Assembly (NCBI GenBank): GCA_947396885.1
Contig: OX377206.1
Location: forward strand, 4,367,634 to 4,431,633
DNA length: 64,000 nucleotides
Reading direction: 5' to 3'
Source of the DNA: Heligmosomoides polygyrus polygyrus
Taxonomy: Eukaryota; Nematoda; Chromadorea; Rhabditida; Heligmosomidae
Made by a program: the position numbers and the translations under genes. Under the pieces are notes generated by a model that saw only the letters and a program-made list of their open reading frames with translations, ran no database searches and was not told the DNA's origin. Each line of letters starts with the position of its first letter. Position 1 is the stretch's first letter. Below, in pieces: positions 54,163-64,000 of the stretch.

Positions 54163-55717
54163 TCCAGGGTGTGGCTCAAGTGGCGCACCCCTGTCAAATT
54201 ATGGTGACATGTATTCCCTATGACATGTATTCAAGCAGAGCACAATCATTCGAGTGTAAAATGCAAATTTTCAGACAAGTGCGTGGCGCATCCCATGCCG
54301 CTCATATGTCAGAAATTTTCTACTTTCTTAAGCTTCAGCTGAGATCCCCGTTATTCCTACCCCTTTACGCCGCGTGCGGTCATTGCACGCACGCTCTGGC
54401 ACATTTAACATGTCACAGAGCGCCTCTTACAAGAGAACTGTCTCAACGGTACGCAAGAACGCAAGAGCGGATACTGTAGGAAAAATTTCCGCCACCAATT
54501 AGTAAGACAACATGTTTTTTTTTTTGCCGAATCCTTGACGCAAGCGAGTAAGAGGGTCTAATGGTTAAGGGTCCGCAGCGTCGAGCTTACCATGGCTGCG
54601 CAAGGAGCTGGTGCCGTGGGTGGTGCAGTGGTAGAGTGGCTTTATGGTCGTGACGTCGAGGGTTCGGTCCCCAAGCCACGTCCTATTTTTGCACTTTTCT
54701 CACAGTATCGGATTTCCATTGAAATTTCCATATCTGAACTCTATTTAGAGTTCGCTGTGGTAAGATGTTTTCACTACTTACTCCTTGATGACATTTCGTG
54801 ATGCACCAGGAATGCTCCAAATATGCAAAATCCGATGATGTACGAAACGTTCACGCGGAGTGTAAGAAGAGGACCACGAGTTTCAACCTGAAGAGGATTG
54901 TGCCGAAGTCACGACGCCGCTAACCAGTGAAGGCACAAGTACGATTTCGGGAGGACAATCCGTTTTGGAGGAGAAATTTTGGCTATACTAGAATTTATCT
55001 TATACAAGGTTAACAACCGGAGAAAATGGGACTGGGTCGCGATTTTATGCTTAGACTGCAGCGGAGTACACTGGGCAGGAACTGTGAAACAACCTCACAG
55101 CAGAGAAAGTACTATCTACTGATTTAGATCTCTTTGAAGAAAAAAATTAAAATGAAATATCATTATCAACATCATCATCAGAATTTTCACTGCGCATATG
55201 AAGCCCATTCATCCTCCATCACATGCACGCGATTTATTCTCCGAAGCGCTCGTTCTCTGTACGTGTCGAGAAACAGGTAATGAGAGTCCCTATCCGGTGC
55301 TTAATCAGCAAAATCATAGCTAAAATTAATCGGTATTGGTATACACCGCTTACTGTCCGACGGCAATAATACTCCTCCGAATTCCATAGTCACTCTCTCT
55401 ACCCCTCCACCCCCCCCCCCCCCTCCTCCCGAAATACTTCCTTTCCTATGTGCTGGCAAAGAAACGGAGTGAGAACCAAGCACGCACACAATGAGTACCG
55501 ATTCATGTGTCACTACGTTGCCACGACGTCTATGACACTCCTTCTGCACTCTGACACACGTGTCACGACTTCTGTAAGCCGTTTTCAGAAGTCCGACACA
55601 CACTGAACGATGTTGAGGGAAAATGCTGGTCCCCCCTCCCCCCCCCCCACCCTTATTCACGCTCCCCCTCTAATGGTTCCCCTTTGTTGGTTCTCTCCTA
55701 TTAGTCGCCCTTACTCG

Positions 55718-56573
55718 AAATCCCTACGCAAGTTGGACGACGACTTCAGCGCGTCTTCTGAATACCTACGTACGTTAGACGCATCATCAGTTTTTGAATC
55801 CTTACGCAAGTTGGACGACGTTGAACGACGTCTTTTGCACGTCTTCTGAATCCCTACGCACGTTAGACAACACCTTCAGCACGTCTTTTGAATCCCTACG
55901 AAAGTAAGGGACGTTGAACGACGTTGAACGACGTCTTCAGCACGTCTTCTGAATCCTTTCGCAAGTTGGACGACGTCTAGCGAAGGTCTTCTGAATCTTG
56001 CCTCACTACGTCTTGCGCAGATCTTCTGAATCCCTACGCACGTTAGACGACGTCTTCAGCACGTCTTCTGAATCCTAACGCAAGTTGGACGACGTCTAAC
56101 GAAGGTCTTCTGAATCTTGACTCACTACGTCTAGCGCAGATCTTGTGAATCGCTACGCGCGTTAGACCAGAACGTCTTTTGAATCCTTACGCAAGTAAGA
56201 CGACGTTGAACGACGTACTCAGCACGTCTTCTGAATCCCTACGCACGTTGGACAACGTCTAGCGAAGGTCTTCTGAATCTTGCCTCACTACGTCTAGCGC
56301 AGATCTTCTGAATCCCTACGCACGTTAGACCAGAACGTCTTTTGAATTCCTACGCAAGTAAGACGACGTTGAACGACGTACTCAGCACGTCTTCTGAATC
56401 CCTACGCACGTTGGACAACGTCTAGCGAAGGACTTCCGAATAACTACACACGTTAGACGACGTCTTCAAGACGTGTTTTGAATCCCTACGCAAGTTGGAC
56501 GACGCCTTCAGCACGTCTTCTGAATTCAAACGCACGCTGAACGTCGTCTAGGGCACGCCTCCTGAATCCCTAC
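55718..56573 (+). repeat. 35/42-bp satellite array, copy 5
   Basis: About 0.86 kb. The variant order follows copy 4 but lacks its internal 600-bp duplication, so it represents either the unexpanded or a contracted state. Confidence 0.9.
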
Positions 56574-57071
56574 GCTCTGCACTCGATCCCCATTCAGACC
56601 CTGACGCGTTGCCCCTTGAATATCTCGTAAACTTGGACGATCAGCCGCCAAGGATATAGTTCGCCAGCAATCGCCCATGGCTAAGCTCAAAGAAAGCCGG
56701 CTGGCGTACGCCGCACTGTCGTAGGCATCTTTTGGCTTCAGTCCCCCCTTCCCGTGACGGACACGTGACATTGGCGATTATATGTAGTAGGATATCATCG
56801 TATTTTGCATATTTGGGACATTGCTAGAGCATCACGAGATGTCGACAAGTAATATGAAGTGAAAGCATCAGCAAACTCCAAAAAAAAAAGGTTCAGATAT
56901 GAAAACTCCATGAAAATCCGGTACTATGGTAGAAGTGCAAAAGCACGACGTAAGTCGGAAACCGAACCTGTGACGTCACAGCCATGAAGTAGCACCTCTA
57001 CCACTGCGCCACCCACGGCACTGAACAACTTCCTTGCGCAGCCGTGGTAAGCTCGACGCTGCGGGCCCTTA

Positions 57072-57205
57072 GGCCTCGTTTAGTGTGCGCGCGACGCGCG
57101 ACGCGATGCCATGCGTAGTGGCCGAATTGATCAATCGCGTCGCTCGATCAATTTGGCCACTACGCATGGATCGCGTCGCGCGTCACGTGCACACTAAACT
57201 AGGCC
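57072..57205. mobile_element. MITE-1, copy 5
   Basis: 134 bp, TTA-flanked, in the right FB-sat arm; the right flank reads as in unit 4. Confidence 0.85.
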
Positions 57206-58247
57206 TTAACCATTGCACCCTCCCACTCATTTACCTCAATGACTCTGCAAAAATAAAACATGTTTCGTTGCTATTTGGAGGACGGAGATTTTTCCTATAC
57301 TAATCGTTCTTGCTGTTCCTGCGTACCGTTGAGACAGTTCGCATGTGAATCCACACGCACGTTAGACGACACAGAAAGAAAATACTGTTTCCCCGTTACT
57401 CTTCTGATAGCTAAAAATCCTTGTAAAGAACTGCACTATCAGAACAGAAGCAGTATAAGACGCAGAAATCCTACGTCGAATTTTCAAAGCGGATAGGGGT
57501 GAAGACAACGCTTCGAGAGCAAACATTTTGTCGAAGAATGTATAGCTATTCACTTCAATGCCGTGACGGTGTACTAGCACATGTTTTCAACCTAACTGCG
57601 AATTTCTCTTAGGACGCCACTGCTTTTTAGCTTTTTTCAAGTGGAGATCACCACTCTGTTCGATGTATCGGCAATCCATCGATGGTCATGGAGAACACAT
57701 ACTGGTGACGACTACGGCCATTCGCAACGTACGTCTCCCTTTTTCTTTCCTCTAGGTTATTCCTTGCGTCTTCGTCGCACGGACGGTGTAGTGCTCTCTT
57801 CAGCCAAACCAAATCCCGCCGCGTGCCGAGGGTTTATATAGGCTCGCCGGTAGGCGGAGCCTAATCCCAGAGACGCGGAGGAGCGCATTAGTGTAGATGG
57901 CACTGGCACCTAGTATCATGGATTATTTTATTAGACAGCTACAATAATGCCGAGTGATTGGAATTTTATTTGTTCGCATCCTTCATTGCCAATCTGAGGA
58001 AAATAGCTCCTGTGGTAAAAACGTCGGCGTACGCTTAAAAAAATCCCCTCTGTCTAGCGAAGTATTGATCCTGCCATGACCGAGTGAGTGTGCTGCAACC
58101 GGCTTCATTTCCTTTCTCTTCCTTTTTTTTTGAAAGACCTTCCGATCTGCACGGAGGTGTCGGTAGATCCTGCTCAGGTCATTTATGCATGTGTCCGAAC
58201 GGAGGTGGCTGTTGCGATTTCGTACCGAAGGATGTTACACAATGTTC

Positions 58248-58795
58248 GGTACTAGTGTACTTAGTGTGTCGCACTAAATCTTGTTCAAAACAGGTCTACT
58301 AGGGGTAATCTGCCATGGGAAGAAGGAATATCATAGTCGTTTTTTGCGGAAATGCCTTATAAGCGCGCTATACTAAGTATGCGCGGATCGCCGAAGGCCT
58401 TGCGAAATAGCGCGCGCTGGTAAGAGTTGCAGAGTGCGCGTCTCCTACCGATGCACACTATTTCGCCGTCTCTAAGAGGTTAGCCAAAGCATAAGCCTTG
58501 AAATCTCTAAAAACCTTGAAACCTCTGTTCTGTGCTCTCCTCCGCTGACGAGGGCGCGGGTCAGACCTCATAATTGGGCAGGGGGGACTCCAGGGTGTGG
58601 CTCACGTGACGCACCCGTGTTAAGATTGCCATCATCTTGGAGTCCCCTCCCTAGCCCAATACGGAAGCAAATAAGACACGGATCTGTAATCAAAACGAGG
58701 AGATAAGACTACATTTACATTCGCTGTGTGTAGTTAGTCGTCATGCTTGTGCGCCACGGGATGCCCCCCCCCCCCTCGAAGACGGCCGCGAATGC
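58248..58795. mobile_element. 754-bp TIR element, truncated (unit 6)
   Basis: Same truncation as in unit 4: the left arm and core joined to segment B, the right arm missing. Confidence 0.75.
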
Positions 58796-59104
58796 GTGCT
58801 GGTTTCTTTTTTTTTGGCCTTTCCGATTTGCACGGAACATGTCGGTAGATCCTCCTCAGCATGCATGTGTCCGAATGGAGGTGGCTGTTGCGATCTCATA
58901 CCGGATGATGTTGCACAATGTGCCTCCGATGATCTCCAATTTTGTGAACTTTTTTCTATGGATATAAATGGAACCAGCACCACTGGAAGATTTTGAAGCA
59001 TCTTCCAGCAAATGCCGGTTCTTCATCTATATGGGTAGGCGGCCTTGGGGTGGATTGCTCTATTTCGACAAGATCTCTGCTTACGAAACAATCCCAATGG
59101 AGGG

Positions 59105-59106
<2 letters not shown>

Positions 59107-59169
<63 letters not shown>
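59107..59169. repeat. (GA)n microsatellite
   Basis: About 31 GA units, seven more than the homologous tract in unit 4. Confidence 0.95.
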
Positions 59170-59174
<5 letters not shown>

Positions 59175-59436
59175 CACCTTATACACACTCATTGCCAAAT
59201 GGGTTGGGGTGGGTACACCAAGAGGACGAGGGATAGAGCGAACGTTACGTTGCAAGGTGGACCCCCCCCCTCATTTAGGAATGCAGCAAGCGATGGACGC
59301 TAGGATAGTTGGAGGGGGGCACCTTATAAGAAGTGTCAATAACACGAAAAAATAAACGATGACACACTGATTGTAAAGAAAACAAACAAGCAATGCTCTA
59401 TCTCTTGTCGCATGAGCGGAGGAGAACACAGATTTA

Positions 59437-59571
59437 GCCCTAGTTTATACTTGCGCCACCACGCGTCGCGGCACCACGATCGCCATAGATATCGATTTTT
59501 CGCGCGGTCCGGTCAATATCTATCCAGACCATCGTACCGCGCCGCACAGCAGCGCAAGTATAAACTAGGGC
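59437..59571. mobile_element. MITE-2, copy 6
   Basis: 135 bp with TTA on both sides, as in unit 4. Confidence 0.88.
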
Positions 59572-59598
59572 TTAGGCAGGGGAAGGGGCTCCAGGGTG

Positions 59599-60188
59599 AA
59601 GAACATTACATTGCACGGCTCTGCAACTAGTCCGATTAGCGATGGAGCGCGGAAACTGTGCGCTTGCGGCCTCTTGTACGCCCACCATGACTTGCCGGCA
59701 AGGGTCTCGGGGCGCTGTGGATAGTGGCATTGCTTCATGCGAGAGAGGTCAGGATTCGATTCTCTTTCGCTATGATGTTTTTGAATTTCAACTGACCTGT
59801 TGAGATTTGAGGGGTTTTGACGACTACACAATTTTTAGGCGTTTTCTCTTCGAATTTTCCAGTTGTATGCGCATCGACACACAAAGTTCGCAGAACCCAG
59901 CTGCGGAGAACAGAGTTTCCACACTAGTGGCTTGTATGAACCGCACCTTTCCCTTGCCTAAAACCCGGCGTAAAGTCATTTCCTAACCAAACACCGCAAA
60001 GAAACTCGAATTGTGGGAACAGCAGCAGTAGAACGCTTCACCAGGGAGGCTATGATGATAAATGACGAAACGTTGGGGGGGGGGGGGGAGCGGATGAAGG
60101 AGCATGGATGGCACCCAAAAGTTTCCGCGCTCCATCGCTAATCGGCGCTAAGGACTAGTTGCAGATCCGTGCAATGTAATTGAACTCT
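59599..60188. mobile_element. 584-bp Mutator-like MITE, copy 6
   Basis: 590 bp. The left end has an 8-bp deletion in the CTAGTCCCTAGCGCCG block (reads CTAGTCCGATTAGCG). The right side resembles units 1-3 rather than unit 4. Confidence 0.8.
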
Positions 60189-61109
60189 TCCAGGGTGTGG
60201 CTCAAGTGGCGCACCCCTGTCAAATTATGGTGCTCCCCCCCCCCCCCCAAGTAACGTAGCCCAAGCGATGCTTTCACCCTAACCCGCTTTGGAAATTCGA
60301 CGTAGCGTTTCTGCGTTTTATACAGTTTCAGATTCCACTGTTTTTCACGAGGATTTTTGGCCATTTAATTGCTAACGTAATCATTATTTCACGTAGTATG
60401 TTCCATGTCCAACCGTCGCTGAATCTTGGCATAATTTTAAACTGGAAACTCTTGGTCTCGAGGTCAAAGCAATTCTGCGATTCCAGCAATCATTATTGTT
60501 TATCTTTAGCGTTTGAGGACAACTTCCAATTACATCAGACTCACGAGTTAACGGAGAAACGAAATGTATTCGAAGGAGGCTCCAATCTGTTAGATGTGAA
60601 CTAAGATAGCGGCACTTAACCTCAGGGAGGAGTGGGGGAGAGCTTCGATCGAGCAATCAAGACCGATCAATATTATCGATCTTGGGCTTTCTCTCAAATT
60701 TATCCAATCGGGGTGGTTGTCACGTGATCATGACGGCCGACTGAAGGGCTTTGCAGCAGGAAGAAAATTTCGAGCAGGATATTGTCGGGATTCAAAAGAC
60801 GCTCCTCAGAGGTCAATTAAAAGACGTGCTACAGACCGATTAGGCAATCATTATCGATAGGCTTTATCAATACTCTGAACGACAGTATTGATCCATCCGA
60901 GCGGGGTGGGAGTCACGCGATAATTCTATTAATTCACCCGAGCAGAGGAAACAGTATGTGATCTCTACGACACGTTTTGTAGAGCTGAATCTCATCAACT
61001 TTTTAGGAGACACCTTTAAAGTTTTTATCTGCTGAAGGAAACATGCTGTCGAACTTGCACACTAATACAAGAAAATTTTATTTGCACAGCACATGGTACG
61101 GAGATGGCA

Positions 61110-61402
61110 CACAGATGAAGGACGATACCCAATCCCTTTTGGAATTCGCCACGCACTCTCCTTCCACGGAATGTCACGGAGGCGATTTGAATGCGTATTT
61201 GGCCATGCAATGACTTGCGGTGGTCTGCTGATGAACAAGTAAGTGCTTTGTCTTTCCCAGACAAGCCTGTTATCAACTCAGCGACCCCAGAAGGCTGGAA
61301 GGCCTGATTGGCCTGCGCAAGAAATCCGAACCAGGAACTTGGTATCGGGTACACGCGGCAGCAGGCACCTTTACCGACTGCGCCACACACGCCCACATAG
61401 GT
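61110..61402 (-). repeat. tRNA-derived SINE (flank copy 2)
   Basis: Copy of 32268-32560, essentially identical. Confidence 0.85.
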
Positions 61403-62076
61403 GTGGTTTTCAGTTTGCGCGTCATGTCCAAAGCCCCTTTGATGGGCGCCACATTTCAATAGATAATGTTCACAAGAACTCCTATTCACAGAAACCTTCA
61501 TTACAGCAAGTATAACACATACAGAAATAATACACTACTGAATACAAATACACTACTGAACCTGGGCAATTATACGCACAATTTGTAAAATGCTAAAATC
61601 TATAATCCCGTATACAGTTATATCCGTTTCCATAGCCGTTCTCTGTGCCCGTAGATCGATTCGGGAAAGACTGATCTGAAAGAAGGAATGAATCAGAGAG
61701 GAGTTGAACCTGCATCACCTATTTACCAATCAGGATGCTACGCCACTACACGATTAGCGCCGTTTGATCATACAACGTTCACACCTACTGAACTTGAAGT
61801 CACTGTCTCGAATGATTCCTCTAAGATCCTTCTGCTTAACTGGTTATCCCAGGACTGAGTACTGATTGATCCCATGAGATGTGGGTGTTGGATCAGTCAA
61901 ATAGCACCAGTGGTGTAGTGGGTTTGCACTTTGGCCAGCAAGCGAACGGTGCGGGTCCGAGTCTCGCCAAGCGCATTAACTCATTTCTACTCCTTCTCCT
62001 GCATCATGAGTTCAGTGAAGGGGTTGTGGGTGTTTTCGGAGAAGAAACCCACCATGTTACGCGAAGTTTTTGTCGC

Positions 62077-62607
62077 TCATCCGAGCAGTTTCGCAATTCG
62101 ACTGCTTCGACGGCATCTTGACGGCGAGATGTTACGGCGGGTTCGCTTCTTGCCTGTAAGAGCGGGGATTTCCTTGTAGAATGACAACGCAGTGGTAGGC
62201 AGTCACCTCCATTCTATGTGCCTGAGCAATGAAAATTTGCAAACTTACGAAGATTTTTGCAAAAGAAGCTTTCGAAGAGATCGGAGTGCTTCGTGACCTT
62301 GGTCTTCGGCACTTTGTATGGAGCCCATTTCCAGTACTTTGCCTTCATCAGTTCATCGTCAAGATCCACCATTACGGACGACGATGGTCCTGGGTTCATC
62401 TCCATGTCTAGCTCCTTGTTCAGCTTCGCAGCCAAGGCTGCTTCAACAGGCTCTGCAGAAACATTTCGTTTAGATTTTCTTCTTAACAATTCGAACAGTT
62501 TGAAATTTTGCTCTACGCTTACCGGTATCGTCATGCTGCTTCTGCGCAGCTTGGCACGTCGTACAGAAGCGACATACGACCACTTTTCGGACTCTTCCGC
62601 CGGCCAT
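62077..62607 (-). CDS. Small three-exon gene, 121 aa (copy 2)
   Basis: Exons 62607-62523, 62452-62249 and 62153-62077. All splice sites and frames are conserved. In the exons I see one silent change and one replacement (ELDMEL to ELDMEM). The second intron differs more, with a replaced block around GTGGTAGGCAGTCACCTCC. Preservation of coding sequence alongside a changed intron is what one expects of two functional alleles or recent duplicates. Confidence 0.68.
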
Positions 62608-62691
62608 CACTGATTGAGAGCCTTTAACAGTTGTTATTATTCTAATAGAGGAGACAAAAAGATAAATGTCAGCGATAGCTGCTTCACTTGT

Positions 62692-62954
62692 GGGATGCGC
62701 CATGCATTCTAATACTACAGAGTGCCCTGAAAGGAGTTTGAATGCTCATTTGGTTATAGAATGACTTGCCGTGGACAAGGTGCAATGAAGGAGTCAGTAC
62801 CGTATTATCCCCAGATAGGTCTGGTACCGATTCTTCGACCACGAAATGATGGAAGGGTTTGTTCGCCAGTGCGGAAAATACGAACCAAGAACCCCGAATC
62901 GGAGTGCACGAGGCAGTCGGCACTCCTTCGACTGAGCTACCACGTACTCAACCC
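62692..62954 (-). repeat. tRNA-derived SINE, diverged (flank copy 2)
   Basis: Copy of 33838-34100 with the same orientation and position relative to the small gene. Confidence 0.7.
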
Positions 62955-63748
62955 CAGAGATATTTGGTATTGGATGGCGACTGTTCCCCATCCAGTGGTA
63001 AGGGTGGTGCAAATTTCTTTAGTGCGACCAAAAAAAAAAAGAGGGACGGACGACTAGAATAGTCGTTTATTTACTAGTCACTGTGATAAAATCTGCTTAC
63101 AAAGCTGAATGGGTGAGGGACTGAAATCAATGTATGGGACTTTATCGATTTTATCATTATCAAATTTCCCGCCTTTGTCATTCTTACTGAATCGAGTGCC
63201 CCCCCCCCCCGACTAGGATAGATCCGGTCTCAGACCTATCGATGAAGTCTTACGTAGTATTGGTCTCTACGCTGGGGAGACAGAGAGCGCGACCGCACAG
63301 CAGGCGAACATGCCAGCAAATGAATCCCTGGTCGATTCGGAGAACCTCGGGTACGACCCGACGTTTACGGACATGTGAAGTCCTGTACGGAAGAAGGTAA
63401 CAGCACGACTCTCAATTGCTAAGAATTCTGAGCTCTAGCAGGGAAATAGCATCCGATTCAGCATTGATTTCTAGCGTTTTGAAGCGAGCACGCAACATCC
63501 TAATCGAGAGGGGGCACTCCATTCGATCACAATGATAAAGGCGGCAAAATTGAAAACGAACAATTTGATGATGACAGACAATGAACTACCGCAAATACGG
63601 ATCTCTCTTTCGGATTTTCATACCAGTAGAGGTCACAATGTCTCTTATTCTTCTGCTTTTCTAGCGGTGTTCTCCCTCCGGCTAGGGTAGATCCGCGAAA
63701 TTTATGCCACTCAAGAGTTCTTCTACAAAATTGGCCATGCTTAGTTAG

Positions 63749-63797
63749 ATGTTAGGTGGGAAAGGGAAGAAGAAGTTCCAAGCGGCCTTTCTTCAAG
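63749..63797 (+). CDS. Exon 1 of the 117-aa candidate gene, second copy (partial)
   Basis: Encodes the same MLGGKGKKKFQAAFLQ start with the same CAAG|GTGCTC donor. The remaining exons would lie beyond the window. Confidence 0.4.
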
Positions 63798-64000
63798 GTG
63801 CTCACATATACACTGCGCGATGCAATGCTGGTGCAAATATAAATGGTCTCATGGTGGAGGTGACGGATTTGCATGTAGAACTATGTGCAATTTTTTCGGT
63901 TTTAGCCCGGTTAGGTGTCTTATCTTTTCTTTGAGGTCTTGTTTTACACTACACAACCGTTCCGTCACGCTTATGGGCGTGTCTCGCATTTGCGCGCTTC

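Larger units (their letters stand above)
52661..54219. repeat. Array unit 5, fragment with assembly gap
   Basis: Starts inside MITE-1 (to 52783), continues about 40 bp, then 200 N. It resumes in segment B at the equivalent of unit 1 position 8893 and runs to the unit end. From unit 1, about 3.5 kb should lie between the two edges. Confidence 0.85.
54435..57340. mobile_element. FB-sat foldback element, copy 5
   Basis: Same arms as the others. The left tRNA-like block has lost a few bases between the boxes (GGTAGAGTGGCTTTATGG instead of GGTAGAGGTGCTGCTTCATG). Confidence 0.8.
54220..60232. repeat. Array unit 6 (6.01 kb)
   Basis: The 5' part shares the arm deletion of unit 2. The satellite and 3' part (deletion in the 754-bp element, GA microsatellite) match unit 4. 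It is followed by the same flank as unit 4. So it is a mosaic of states seen in different units of array 1. Confidence 0.9.
60233..64000. repeat. Duplicated flank, copy 2
   Basis: Second copy of 31395-35144, continuing to the window end. It includes the inverted segment A/B fragment (60238-60365), SINE copies (about 61110-61402 and 62692-62954), tRNA-like stretches, the 121-aa gene and exon 1 of the 117-aa candidate (63749-63797). Confidence 0.9.

Overview
The window looks like nuclear DNA of a clade V (strongylid, hookworm-like) nematode. The evidence is: short introns of 57-105 bp (the longer one after removing a mariner) ending in pyrimidine-rich AG, the last four exons of a nematode-type POT/SLC15 peptide transporter, Hsmar1/bandit-like mariners, an RTE-clade non-LTR retrotransposon, and many tRNA-derived SINE copies. 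The species is inferred, not proven. Most of the sequence is repeat, and most open frames are accidental.

Layout. (1) 1-2390: SINE copies, then a 1.25 kb palindromic TA-flanked element whose core holds a relic of Tc1/mariner-type transposase. (2) 2390-31394: four head-to-tail units of 6.5-7.7 kb. Each unit nests several non-autonomous elements: a foldback element ('FB-sat') whose long arms carry tRNA-like Pol III boxes and whose core holds a 35/42-bp satellite, two TTA-flanked palindromic MITEs, a 754-bp element with an 8-bp target duplication, and a 584-bp Mutator-like element with a 9-bp target duplication. (3) 31395-36742: flank with two small spliced genes reconstructed here. One is a 121-aa protein on the minus strand (33235-33753). 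The other is a candidate 117-aa protein on the plus strand (34893-36742). (4) 36098-40740: a degenerate tandem duplication containing a nested Mutator-like MITE and a frameshifted mariner. (5) 41109-45183: an Hsmar1-like mariner with a damaged catalytic triad, then a second foldback element ('FB-2') that carries a spliced 122-aa frame with a third mariner in its intron. (6) 45366-48901: an LTR-like sequence split by a nearly full-length RTE. (7) 49217-52251: the 3' end of the peptide transporter gene. (8) 52661-64000: a second, partial copy of the array (one gapped unit and one 6.0 kb unit) followed by a second copy of the 31395-35144 flank, about 99% identical by eye. It is either a recent segmental duplication or an uncollapsed haplotype.

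The host genes appear unrelated to one another. What ties the region together is nested insertion. Element was inserted into element, the composite was then amplified as a tandem array, and the internal satellite expanded and contracted independently in each unit. Internal paralogues preserve empty sites, so several insertion events can be ordered from the sequence alone. The most unusual feature is the pair of foldback families with tRNA-like promoters in their arms. One of them carries a minisatellite and the other a spliced gene-like frame.
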